Below the pieces are notes generated by a model. It was not told the DNA's origin, made no database searches, and saw only the letters and a list, made by a program, of their open reading frames with translations. Source: JBKBKN01 sp046294625 (lineage in GTDB: Bacteria; Bacteroidota; Bacteroidia; M30B66). From it: a stretch of 64,000 bases of DNA. The DNA is taken from NCBI GenBank assembly GCA_046294625.1, contig JBKBKN010000002.1, positions 1-64,000 of the forward strand. Reading direction: 5' to 3'. Positions 16,195 to 25,800 of this stretch are shown one piece after another (the stretch's first letter is position 1; each line of letters opens with the position of its first letter). Position numbers and translations under genes: made by a program.

Positions 16195-16953
16195 ATGAAT
16201 GTGCTGGGGTTGATTGGAAAGACATTGAAACATTCATGGTCAGCTGAAATTTTCAAATCTAAATTTGATGCAGCAGGTCTGAATTATTTCAAGTATGCAC
16301 TTTTTGAAGTTCAGGACATTACTGATCTCAATCTACTCCTTGAGCGTGAACCACAACTCAGTGGTTTTAATGTTACCATTCCTTACAAACAAGCAGTAAT
16401 TCCCTTTCTTGATGAGCTGGATGAACAAGCCGCTGCGCTTCAAGTAGTCAATACCGTGAGTATCGAAGAGCGAAATGGCCGTCGCTATCTAGCCGGATAT
16501 AATACAGATTATCAGGGTTTTAGAAACTCCATCAAACCTTTGTTGAAATTCTATCATGAACGGGCACTCGTGCTCGGAGATGGAGCAACTGCTCAAACCG
16601 TAAGCAAGGTCTTGAGAGATATTGGTCTGGATGTGAATCAGGTGGGAAGAAAACATCGCGGAAACGGACTCCTTCATTGGGATGATATCAACGACAATGT
16701 TATTCATCATCATTTAGTTATCATCAACACCACTCCTATAGGCATGTATCCTGATGTTGAAAAATATCCATTAATTCCCTACCAAACCATCGGAACTTCT
16801 CACTTGATTTATGATGTGATATACAATCCGGAAGAGACAGCCTTTTTGAGAAAATGCCTCGCACAAGGTGCTCAAGTGGAAAATGGACTGAGTATGCTAC
16901 AATTGCAGGCAGAAGCAGCTTGGCAAATCTGGAAATCGAAAAACGGGTGGTGA
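16195..16953 (+). CDS. aroE: Shikimate dehydrogenase
   Basis: A 252-residue cytosolic enzyme that reduces 3-dehydroshikimate to shikimate with NADPH for aromatic amino acid synthesis. The substrate domain has LKHSWSAEIF, the catalytic lysine in FNVTIPYKQA (K65) and aspartate in YNTDYQGF (D105). The nucleotide loop is VLGDGATAQTV at about 124-134, which departs from the usual GAGGAARA. QLQAEAAWQIW at the C-terminus is also a family mark. It is slightly short for the family (about 270). Its stop codon overlaps the next start by one base (TGATG). Confidence 0.93.
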   Translation: MNVLGLIGKTLKHSWSAEIFKSKFDAAGLNYFKYALFEVQDITDLNLLLEREPQLSGFNVTIPYKQAVIPFLDELDEQAAALQVVNTVSIEERNGRRYLAGYNTDYQGFRNSIKPLLKFYHERALVLGDGATAQTVSKVLRDIGLDVNQVGRKHRGNGLLHWDDINDNVIHHHLVIINTTPIGMYPDVEKYPLIPYQTIGTSHLIYDVIYNPEETAFLRKCLAQGAQVENGLSMLQLQAEAAWQIWKSKNGW

Positions 16954-18062
16954 TGAAAATAAGCGCTTATCTTGTGTTGATGCTAGCAACAATCTTTTGT
17001 GGATTGTTAAATTCTCAAATAAGAGAACCACTAGACCCCGACACAACAGAAGACAAAAGCAAGGGAATTATTCCGGTACCGCTCCTGTATTACACTCCTG
17101 ATACACGTTTGGCTTATGGTGCGATGGCGGTGAAATACTTCAAACTTCGCAGCAGTAAAGAAGACACACTAACCAGATTATCCTACACCAAATTGCTGAT
17201 AGATTACACGCAGAATAGACAATTGGACATATGGGCATCGTGGAATATTTTCACATCGGGCGAAAAGTACATTATCAAAGGTGAAGCACGCTACAGAAAC
17301 TTCCCCGATCGATTTTATGGAGTAGGTAACCGAACGCCAAGAGAAGCCAGTGAATTTTATTCCTATGATTTAATCACCATGAAAGTGTTGGTTTTGAAAA
17401 GCTTTGGCGATAGAAATTTTGCAGGTCTAGACTATCAAATCACCAATTTCTACAACGTGAAGAAAGAACCAGACGGTCAATTGATTGAAGGACAAATACC
17501 CGGAAGCTTTGGTGGTCTCAATTCCGGATTTGGTTTTGTGGTTACGCGCGATCATCGCGACAATGTATTCAACTCGCACAGAGGCATGTTTTTAGAACTG
17601 TCAAGCTACTTTTACGATACATGGATTGGAAGCGATTTTCGATTTAAAAACTATAACTTCACTTACAACAAATATTACCCCATCAAAGAACAACACACCT
17701 TGGCATGGCAAGTGGTGGCCAATCTCAATTTTGGTACAGTTCCATTTTACAACCTAGCTACCGTGGGGAGCGATGAAATACTTCGTGGATATGCTAAAAA
17801 TCGTTTTCGCGATCATAATTTTGTGGGTGGTCAAGCAGAATATCGATTTCCACTTTTTTGGAGATTGGGTGCAGTAGCATTTGTAGGAATGGGTGATGTG
17901 TTTCGAAATCCTAACGAAGTCACCTTTCGTTTGCTAAAATACTCTTATGGTGCCGGACTGAGATTAAACCTTAACCGAAAAGAAAATGTAAATGTCCGCG
18001 TTGACTACGGTTTTGGTTTAAATAATCGTGGCTTTTATCTGTCGATCGGCGAGGCATTCTGA
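16953..18062 (+). CDS. BamA/TamA-family outer-membrane beta-barrel protein without POTRA domains
   Basis: A 369-residue protein starting at the ATG that overlaps the aroE stop; the frame extends further upstream but without a signal peptide. Residues 1-20 (MKISAYLVLMLATIFCGLL) are a signal peptide. The rest alternates in short amphipathic strands as in a 16-strand surface-antigen barrel, with FPDRFYGVGN, VVTRDHRDNVFNSHRGMFLE and LRGYAKNRFRDHNFVGGQAEYRF, the last containing the conserved RGY and F-x-G-x-x-E-Y-R-F pattern. It ends in phenylalanine as barrel proteins do. There is room for no POTRA domain. Cargo is unknown. Confidence 0.85.
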   Translation: MKISAYLVLMLATIFCGLLNSQIREPLDPDTTEDKSKGIIPVPLLYYTPDTRLAYGAMAVKYFKLRSSKEDTLTRLSYTKLLIDYTQNRQLDIWASWNIFTSGEKYIIKGEARYRNFPDRFYGVGNRTPREASEFYSYDLITMKVLVLKSFGDRNFAGLDYQITNFYNVKKEPDGQLIEGQIPGSFGGLNSGFGFVVTRDHRDNVFNSHRGMFLELSSYFYDTWIGSDFRFKNYNFTYNKYYPIKEQHTLAWQVVANLNFGTVPFYNLATVGSDEILRGYAKNRFRDHNFVGGQAEYRFPLFWRLGAVAFVGMGDVFRNPNEVTFRLLKYSYGAGLRLNLNRKENVNVRVDYGFGLNNRGFYLSIGEAF

Positions 18063-18111
18063 TTTGCATCACACTTGAAATGCACTCCACCAAAGCTTTT
18101 CTATTTTTGTA

Positions 18112-18137
18112 CATTAGTCGTGGTATTTTTAATACCA
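18112..18137 (+). promoter_or_regulatory. Candidate promoter and small palindrome upstream of psiE
   Basis: TATTTTTG at 18112-18119 fits TAnnTTTG. Just downstream, tggtatt at 18121-18127 and aatacca at 18131-18137 form a perfect 7-bp inverted repeat with a 3-nt loop, near the expected start of transcription. It could be an operator; it has no T-run, so it is not a good terminator. Confidence 0.3.
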
Positions 18138-18193
18138 ATTTATGGACTTGCATCAAGCAATCTCACTAAGTACAGGTTTAATTCACTAATTCT

Positions 18194-18625
18194 ATGAACA
18201 CGGAGAATAGTTTGCTACACAAATTTGAAGGTTATATTTTTTATTTCCTATCGGCCATTATTGTGATTTACATCGCTGTAGAAATCGTGGAATTGATCTA
18301 TCAATTTGGCAAAGCCTTGCTCACTTCCGAGGAATCTTCCGGCCGATTATTAATCACCAAAGAACAAACCAAGGAAATCATTCCGGTTTTCTTCAACATA
18401 TTGATTGCGGTTGAATTAATCGACACCTTCAAGATCTATATTAAAGAGCATCATATCAAGGTGCAGAGCATTTTGCTGATAGGTTTGATTGCTATGGGAC
18501 GAAAGCTACTCCTGCTTGATATTGGTCACAACGAAGGTATACAAAACATCGGACTTGCATCCATCATCATTGCACTTGCATTGGGTTATTATCTATTGAA
18601 AAGGCCTGAAGTTAATCAGGGCTAA
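18194..18625 (+). CDS. PsiE-family (phosphate-starvation-inducible) membrane protein
   Basis: A 143-residue inner-membrane protein with four hydrophobic segments (about residues 12-37, 64-80, 91-104, 119-134). The spacing and the segment FFNILIAVELIDTFKIYIKEHHIKVQSILLIGLIAMGRK match the PsiE family, in which EL..T and the A-x-x-R-K turn are conserved. Its biochemical role is not known. The gene ends in a 4-bp tail-to-tail overlap with comB. A link to phosphate starvation is from the family name only. Confidence 0.85.
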   Translation: MNTENSLLHKFEGYIFYFLSAIIVIYIAVEIVELIYQFGKALLTSEESSGRLLITKEQTKEIIPVFFNILIAVELIDTFKIYIKEHHIKVQSILLIGLIAMGRKLLLLDIGHNEGIQNIGLASIIIALALGYYLLKRPEVNQG

Positions 18626-19395
18626 GGATGCTTGTCTTCGGCAATAGCTGAAGCCACTTCTGCCATCGAAAAGTCATCTGGCATACAAACTAATACTTCA
18701 CCGTTGAAGATTGGAATAATGGGGTAAGTATCGTATTGCAGACAAAATTCAATATCGCTCTCCAGATGAAGGTTTTTCAATCTTTTTCGGTGCGATGAGT
18801 ATTCTAAAAAATCATAAAGGTTATCGCCTGCTCTTTCAATAAGATATTCTGCGGCAATGGTTGCATCACACTCTGTTTCAAACATCTTGCTTTCTATGAG
18901 TTTTTTAGTCAGAGCTCCGGCAAAGAGCGTGTCTTCAAGATTGAATTTGTTTTTCCAGCCAGCACATAAAATGATTACATCTTTGTTCTGCTTTATGATC
19001 CATTGCGATAAGCTAGTGATATTCAAAAAAGCACCTACCACGATGGTGGCAGTTCCTTTTGCTGCTTCTATGGCCTGCGTTCCATTGGTAGTGGAAATAG
19101 CAATGGTTTGACCTTTGATTTGTTCGCTATTTTGATAACTCAATGGAGAATTCCCAAAATCAAAACCTTCGATTTTAACCGCATTGCGTTCAGCCGCAGC
19201 AAGAAATCCTTTTTGCTGATAAGCACGAGCTTCTTCAACTGTTGCTACCGGAATCATGCTCTTCACCCCGTGAGCAAAGGCCGTTACTATGGCTGATGTG
19301 GCGCGAAGAATATCAACTACAACAACAATATTGTCAGGCTGTTGAAACAAGTGATAAACAGCCGGTGAAAAGCAAGTTTGAATCTTATTTTTCAA
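18622..19395 (-). CDS. comB: 2-phosphosulfolactate phosphatase
   Basis: A 257-residue cytosolic enzyme that dephosphorylates 2-phosphosulfolactate to sulfolactate, the step after ComA. Family marks: VVVVDILRATSAIVTAF near residue 25 with the D-x-x-R-A-T motif, GQTIAISTTNGTQAI at about 95, and VIILCAGWKNKFNLEDTLFAGAL at about 140. Its ATG lies 4 bp after the gcvT stop codon, so it is read from the gcvT promoter rather than with comA. The two pathway genes are thus in divergent units about 2.8 kb apart. Confidence 0.93.
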   Translation of the reverse strand: MKNKIQTCFSPAVYHLFQQPDNIVVVVDILRATSAIVTAFAHGVKSMIPVATVEEARAYQQKGFLAAAERNAVKIEGFDFGNSPLSYQNSEQIKGQTIAISTTNGTQAIEAAKGTATIVVGAFLNITSLSQWIIKQNKDVIILCAGWKNKFNLEDTLFAGALTKKLIESKMFETECDATIAAEYLIERAGDNLYDFLEYSSHRKRLKNLHLESDIEFCLQYDTYPIIPIFNGEVLVCMPDDFSMAEVASAIAEDKHP

Positions 19396-19399
19396 TGGG

Positions 19400-20488
19400 T
19401 TATTTTTTATAAAAAGGTATTTTCACTACCTGAGCTTTAAGTAGTTTATCGCGAACTCTAACAAAAATTTCAGCTCCTTCTGAAGCATGTGCTGTTTGTA
19501 CATATCCTAATCCAATCGATTTTTTCAGACTTGGCGACATCGTACCTGATGTCACTTTGCCAATCACATTTCCATTGGCATCGCAAAGTTCGTAATCGTG
19601 ACGTGGCACACCTTTGTCAATCAATTCAAATCCTACGAGCTTGCGTTCTAGGCCAATTGCCTTTTGCTGTTTCAGCAGCTCCGATGCCGTAAATTCTTTG
19701 GTGAACTTGGTAATCCATCCAAGACCAGCTTCCAGTGGGCTGGTGGTGTCGTCAATATCGTTTCCATAGAGACAAAAACCCATTTCGAGGCGAAGTGTAT
19801 CTCTTGCAGCTAATCCGGCAGGCTGAATGCCGATATCCGCACCTGCTTCGAAAATGGCATTCCAAATGGTATTGGCATGTTGTGTATCGAAATACACTTC
19901 AAAACCGCCGGCGCCGGTGTAGCCGGTAGCAGACACCAACACATTTTTTACACCAGCAAACTCACCTTTGGCGAAGGTGTAATAGGCCATGTTTTTCAAA
20001 TCAAGTGCTGTGAGTTTGGAAAGGACTTTAACGGCGTTTGGCCCTTGCACGGCCAGAAGGGCAGTGCGATCTGAAATATTTTCCATTTCCGCGCCATAGC
20101 TATTTTTCGATGTAATCCAATTCCAGTCTTTGTCGATATTGGATGCATTCACCACCAACATATACACTTTTTCACTGATACGGTAAACAAGCAAATCATC
20201 TACAATTCCTCCCTGTTCATTTATCAAGGCGCTGTACTGCACTTTGCCATCGGTAAGTTTAGAAGCATCGTTGCACGTTACTGCCTGAATCAGGTCGAGC
20301 GCATTGTCGCCTCTTAGGATAAATTCACCCATGTGCGACACATCAAAAACCCCGACATTGTTTCGCACATTGTCATGCTCTTGATTGATGGAAGTGTAGG
20401 TGATGGGCATTTCATAACCCGCGAAAGGCAACATTTTGGCGCCTAGTTTTTTGTGAATATGATTGAAGGGAGTGATTTTAATATCCAT
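19400..20488 (-). CDS. gcvT: Aminomethyltransferase (glycine cleavage T protein)
   Basis: A 362-residue cytosolic enzyme of normal length. It moves the methylene group from aminomethylated H protein to tetrahydrofolate, releasing ammonia. The N-terminal HKKLGAKMLPFAGYEMPITY, FDVSHMGEF, GGIVDDLLVYR with the catalytic aspartate, and TGYTGAGGFEVYF are all present, as is the C-terminal barrel with GVPRHDYELCD. The other glycine cleavage genes (gcvH, gcvP) are not in the window. A TATTTTTG element upstream suggests it heads a two-gene unit with comB. Confidence 0.96.
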   Translation of the reverse strand: MDIKITPFNHIHKKLGAKMLPFAGYEMPITYTSINQEHDNVRNNVGVFDVSHMGEFILRGDNALDLIQAVTCNDASKLTDGKVQYSALINEQGGIVDDLLVYRISEKVYMLVVNASNIDKDWNWITSKNSYGAEMENISDRTALLAVQGPNAVKVLSKLTALDLKNMAYYTFAKGEFAGVKNVLVSATGYTGAGGFEVYFDTQHANTIWNAIFEAGADIGIQPAGLAARDTLRLEMGFCLYGNDIDDTTSPLEAGLGWITKFTKEFTASELLKQQKAIGLERKLVGFELIDKGVPRHDYELCDANGNVIGKVTSGTMSPSLKKSIGLGYVQTAHASEGAEIFVRVRDKLLKAQVVKIPFYKK

Positions 20489-20522
20489 GAAGAAAAAGCA
20501 GTGTTTGCAAATATTGAGTGGG

Positions 20523-20530
20523 CAAAAATA
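20523..20530 (-). promoter_or_regulatory. Candidate -7 promoter element for gcvT-comB
   Basis: TATTTTTG on the minus strand, an exact TAnnTTTG match, 35 bp before the gcvT ATG at 20488. No glycine riboswitch fits in the short gap. Confidence 0.45.
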
Positions 20531-20547
20531 AAAAAATTAGCTTGAGC

Positions 20548-22008
20548 TTAACGTGGCATAAAGTCTATTCGCTGACTATGGCTTTGTTTGCCGCTCTTTG
20601 CTGTGAATATTAACTTATAGGCTTTGCCTGCTTCCACACCGGGCACTGTTTCAGATAGCACAATCCGGCCTTTGTTCATTACTTTGTCTTTCAACAGCTC
20701 GATATCTTGGTTGCTTTTCATATCCTTGATTTGGACGGACACAATGCCTTTGCTCTTCATTTCAATTGTAAAATTGACCTTACCGGGCTGTGCTTCTACA
20801 TATCTGATCATGCCCGGCGATTCACATGGTACTTCCTGAAAGGGTTTACCAAATTTAGCTCCACCTTGCTCCATGTAAGAGATTTCGCCCTGAAATGACG
20901 CATTTTCGTAAAACGGCAACGGGAAACCATTTACAAAAGTAACCTGATAATCGCTGTTGCTTTTCCATTGGGTATGGTAGATCAAAGAATGACCATCAAA
21001 AGCCTTGGTTCTGGCCACATTGAGTTGCGCAAATGGACTTTTAGGCTCATCCATAAAATCATAATAGTTAAAATATGGTTCGGCTTGGGGGTCTATAATC
21101 CGGTAGTTGGAACCTGTTTTGTATTTGTGAATAAAGCGAGCTCCATCAATCAAAAAACCGGAATCCACTTCGGCAATATACATATCTTTGAGGCGGATAA
21201 AAGCCTGCGCCGCATAATCATATTTTTCGGATTTCAAAATAAAGGCAGGCATATCATCGATAATACTATCTCTCACGTAGGTAGCACGAAGCAAGAGTTG
21301 ATTTTCGAAGCGAATATCTTTACCATTTTCTGCAATTATCGGCTGCTTGAATGTGAGTTCCACATGCTCTCCTGGTTTTACCAACATTTTAGGCACAAAT
21401 GCATCGATGATCCGATCTTTGATTGCCAGTTCTGAAAAACCTTCTCCAATCATCAGTTTCAACATGCGGTCTGGGCTATAAATCAATTCTACCTTTTTGA
21501 GTTCTTTTCGGTAAATAGCGTAAATATTGGTATCGTGCTCCAGCATAAAAAGTCGAGGAACAAGCGAAGTATCCACATTTCGCTCTTGAGCCGAGAATAG
21601 CGGTCTGCTGATGACCTTACCCGGATTACCATCGATAATACCATCTACTGCCTGCTCGCTATTTCTATTTAGCTTAAGAATATACCCATCGTCTCCTGTG
21701 CGCCATTCGATACTTTCAGCAGAGATATGCTCAAATATTCTTTCGCTCCGAAGCGTATCGCTGTCTTTCACCTGATAATGCAGTACATATTCCTGGTATT
21801 TTTTACCATCTATAGCCTTGGTGCCTTGCGGCTCCCTGTTCACCCAATAGCGCGGATAGAGGTATTTTCCTTCAGGTTCGTATTGAAGATAGGTTTCTGT
21901 TTTGGAAAGATATTTTGTTAAGCTGTCATTGCTTTGCGCACTATAGTAAAAGGGTAGGCTAATGATAAAAATCTGTATAAGGAGTGCAGGAAAAAATGCT
22001 TTCATCAA
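20548..22008 (-). CDS. Secreted or periplasmic protein of unknown function
   Basis: A 486-residue protein. Residues 1-25 form a signal peptide (FFPALLIQIFIISLPFYY, cleavage after SAQ). The remainder is rich in predicted beta strand with many charged residues; it has no lipobox, no T9SS sorting domain and no catalytic motif that I recognise. The last 100 residues (GKVNFTIEMKSKGIVSVQIK, then VPGVEAGKAYKLIFTAKSG) read like a beta-sandwich. It could be an envelope-attached or periplasmic factor. It lies between gcvT and a lipoprotein gene, on the same strand as the giant protein. Confidence 0.75.
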   Translation of the reverse strand: MMKAFFPALLIQIFIISLPFYYSAQSNDSLTKYLSKTETYLQYEPEGKYLYPRYWVNREPQGTKAIDGKKYQEYVLHYQVKDSDTLRSERIFEHISAESIEWRTGDDGYILKLNRNSEQAVDGIIDGNPGKVISRPLFSAQERNVDTSLVPRLFMLEHDTNIYAIYRKELKKVELIYSPDRMLKLMIGEGFSELAIKDRIIDAFVPKMLVKPGEHVELTFKQPIIAENGKDIRFENQLLLRATYVRDSIIDDMPAFILKSEKYDYAAQAFIRLKDMYIAEVDSGFLIDGARFIHKYKTGSNYRIIDPQAEPYFNYYDFMDEPKSPFAQLNVARTKAFDGHSLIYHTQWKSNSDYQVTFVNGFPLPFYENASFQGEISYMEQGGAKFGKPFQEVPCESPGMIRYVEAQPGKVNFTIEMKSKGIVSVQIKDMKSNQDIELLKDKVMNKGRIVLSETVPGVEAGKAYKLIFTAKSGKQSHSQRIDFMPR

Positions 22009-22197
22009 TTCTGTTTGGCTTGCAAAGATGCGAAATTTAGGTTGAGCAAAAAGCTGTGCTTAAACATGGTCTATTAAAGTGCATGATTTAGGCATGAAAA
22101 CAAATCCAAGCCTGCATCAAAATCAATAGTAGCATCAGCTCAAGAACATGAACATAAGGATAATCTGATAGGTCTGAAAAAACTATAAGCGAAGCAA

Positions 22198-22731
22198 TTA
22201 AATCCCTGCTTTAATCTCAAACTTGGCAGAAATCCGCACTGTGGTTTCGATTTCGATAGGGAGATCCGTTATGGCAGTAACCCTCAATATCATGTTTGGA
22301 TATTTAAAGAAATCATTAATATTTAAGTCATAAACATCGAAAGTGATTTCTGTGAGCGCATGCGTTTCGGGCAATTCTTTCTCGGCAATGATTAAGGAAT
22401 TGTCAAATTCGCCCGACACCCTTAGCGAAGCGCGTCTGATGAAGTTAAACGTTTGTTGCGGAGTTAGACATTCTATTTTAACCGATTTCACATAGGCTTC
22501 TTTAACATTCACAGTAGTAAATCCAGCTTCTTCCAATCTTTGAGTGATATCCACATTCACCACAGATTCTCCCAAGGTCATTTCACCAACAAATGAAGTC
22601 GTGTCAATCACAAAAGTGAGATTTGTGTAATCCTTAGTGAAGGTAATACTTTCGAGTGCTTTCTTGCATGAAACGACCACCGTTAGCGCAATTATAGTGA
22701 TGATTATAGTAAAATTCTTTTTAGCATTCAT
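22198..22731 (-). CDS. Lipoprotein of unknown function
   Basis: A 177-residue protein with a lipoprotein signal: MNAKKNFTIIITIIALTVVVSCKK, lipid attachment cysteine at residue 22. The mature part has no charged patch or catalytic motif that I recognise and reads as two beta-sandwich-like halves (SVVNVDITQRLEEAGFTTV; LRVSGEFDNSLIIAEKELP). Lysines after the cysteine do not exclude outer-membrane sorting in this phylum. It lies 113 bp downstream of the giant protein gene on the same strand and may be read with it. A near-consensus TACCTTTA upstream is a weak promoter candidate. Confidence 0.8.
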   Translation of the reverse strand: MNAKKNFTIIITIIALTVVVSCKKALESITFTKDYTNLTFVIDTTSFVGEMTLGESVVNVDITQRLEEAGFTTVNVKEAYVKSVKIECLTPQQTFNFIRRASLRVSGEFDNSLIIAEKELPETHALTEITFDVYDLNINDFFKYPNMILRVTAITDLPIEIETTVRISAKFEIKAGI

Positions 22732-22844
22732 GTTCTTAGGCTTTGGTGAGGTAAAGGTAAATATTTTTTCACCTGAACAACAAAAAAGCTACTCGCTATT
22801 CCAAAATAGGACCAGCGAGCGGCTTGCGATTCAAACTTCAATCT

Positions 22845-25800
22845 TTATTGGGTCTTCATGAAAATTCTGCCATTAAACACGCGTTGACCATCATTTATTC
22901 TCACAATGTAAACCCCTGTTGCAAGGTTCAAGTCTTTGATGATAAACTGATTGCTACCTTGCGCAGCATTGAACTGATAGTTCCCTATCAATCGTCCGCC
23001 TGCATCAAAAATATTCACTTCGAGCGGACCGCGTTTCAATCCGAAATATTGCAGATAAACATTTCCTGCTTCGCCGGCAAATACATTGGCACTTGCTTGT
23101 GATTGTTGCTGGAAATTAACCGGAACCACCTGACTGTAGCTTGAGCTTCCGTCAAAGTCGGTTTGTTTTAATCGGTAGTATGAAATACCCATCAAAGGAT
23201 TGGGATCTACATCGTTGTACACCATCACTGTGTTGCTGTTTCCTGCACCCGGACGGCTTAATACCGGTTGGAAAATTTGCGCATCGCTACTACGCTCCAC
23301 GGTAAAGAAGGCATTGTTGATCTCTGAAGCGGTAATCCACTCTAAATCTACCTGCTGATTAGCATAGTTTGCAGTAGCCGTAAAGCTGAGCAACTGAATC
23401 GGTAATGGATTGTTGATCCAATCGCTGAGTGTCCAACGCGAGAATGCCGGAATACCGGACAATTGCACCCAATTGTTCACAATGTCGTTGGTAAGATTAG
23501 ATGGGAAGAATTGTCCTTCCCAGGTCAGACCATTGTCGGTTGAACGCCAAGGTAATAAATTGGCTTTAACAGGTGGTGGTCCAAAGGTAACTTCCAATTC
23601 ATCATCGAAATAGTTGATTCTCAGGGTCGCGTCCAATGCCGTATTTACCGTAGGGTTAATATCGAAATAACGCTGAATACTTTGATAGCTGCCCATGTGT
23701 GCATGCTGGAAATGACCGCGCTCAATCACGGTAAGTCCCGGAGCGGTGGCTCCTGTGGTGATACTCACACCCATACCAAAAATGTTATTGTAAGCGGTAT
23801 TGGCCGCCATGTTCAACACGGTTTTAATTTCGCCCAAATCACCATAGATTCGATTGGCATTGCTTTCATTCACAATGCTTCCTGTGCCGAGCAAGTCAAT
23901 GTCACTACCATTCAAATGTAGTCGCCCTTGCATCATATTGATAGGTCCAAGCACAGCAATAGATTGATTGAGTTCAACTGCAGGCTGTGTAGTAGTAGAG
24001 TTATTAATATCAATAGCCCCAAATTCAGTTTGAGCCATACCGTCAATTACTTGAAGTGTATTGCCCACAAAGCGAACTACACCCACACCCATGCCATTGA
24101 GACCATTATTGGTCAGGCTACCATACAAGCTTAAATTTGATGCTGCCTGCACAGTAACACTTGCCCCGGTTTGAATAGTCAAATCTCTTGCTACGCTCAC
24201 GGAAGCACTGCTTACCACAGGAAACACATCGCCAAAGATTGGATTGGTAGGAATCAATACATCTGTAGTTGGTGTTGGAACAGTTCCGCAACCCCAGTTG
24301 GCAGGTGTATCCCAATCGGTGCCTGCACCCAGCCATTGACCAGGGAATTCAACATTGAGCAATGATGCATCTGAAGTTGTTGAAGCCGGACAAACGCTGC
24401 TGTTCACAATCACACGATACAAGTATCCATTAAGGGCCGAACTTGCAGTGAAGGATAAATTATCTGTATTGCTTCCGCTGTAAGTAGGTGCGGTAGCATT
24501 GTTCCAAGTGCTGCCATTGTCGGTTGAAAACTGCCATTGATAAGTCAATCCCAATCCGGAAACATTCACATCAATATTTACTAAAGATCCAGTACACACC
24601 GTTTGCTCATCAACCGGTTGCGCATCGATAAATGCAACACCAATAATAAGCGTACCTTCATTAGAAATCAACTCTTCGCCGCAGGCATCAGTGATGATTA
24701 AACGATACTTATTCCCATTCAAGTTTGGCGGCGGAATATTGCTAAAGCTCAGCAAATTGGTAGTTGCTCCACTGTATGGTGCAACATTCAATACGTCACT
24801 CCAACTAGTGCCACCGTCTGTACTTTCCTGCCACTGATAGGTTAATCCAACACCTGTAGCAGTTACAGAGAAATTAGTATTGCCACTGCAAATGGAGTTG
24901 ATAAAGGTAATAGGGCTGTATCCCGTGATTTGAATTCCGGGAACTAAGGTAAGCAATACCGCATTCGTTTGGCCATTGCCGCAGGCATTATTGGCCTGCA
25001 GTCGGTATTGATTGTTATTCATGCCCGAACTCACTGCGCTAATGTTGAGCGTGTTGGTATTCACACCTGAATAGATACCGGCATTGCTCAGGTTGCTCCA
25101 GGTGGCACCTCCGTCGGTACTTTCCTGCCACTGAAAATTAATTGGATTAAGACCAATTACAGTAGCGGTAAATGTTGCCGGTGCATTAGGGCAAATATCT
25201 AATTGATCTACCGGCTGCACGGTGACAATCGGTTGCAGACAGGAATTGAACTCATCGGCACCAAAATCAGGCGCAAAAGGATCGCGTGGATCTCCATCTA
25301 TATCATCAATCACAGATGCAAGCGGGGTGCCTTTGTTATCAATGAAATCAGATGCAGCCGGATTGGCGCTGGAAATACGCAGGTTGCCGAAGAGGAAGTC
25401 TGTTTCAAACAAATCTTCGGGATTCAATTGTGTATTGGCAATAGTAGTCGCCGCTACAGGCACGTAGTCGCTATTTGCATCGCCGCCAGAAGTGGTACGC
25501 CAGTTCGCAAAGGTCAAGTCAGTAGTGCCCCAGCGAGTAGCAACAGCTGAATTTAACGTAGCTACGAAATTGTAGTTCGATGCGCTACTGTTCCATCCGG
25601 TGGCAGGCACACTGGCATTGATATTTCCAATAGCGCGGTGCGAACCAATGCCCGTTCTTCCATTGATAAAAATATTATTGCGCAAAGTTACCGGAGCCCC
25701 AGCTACCGTGCCGGTATTATTAGGAATACGCACATAACAATAACTTGGATTGGCACCGCCTGCACCGCCATTTGTGCCATAGATGTAAACCGAATTGTAG

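Noticed and set aside
16854..16952. Longer N-terminus for the outer-membrane barrel
   Set aside because: It lies in the aroE coding sequence in another frame and puts 33 unlikely residues before a good signal peptide at 16953.
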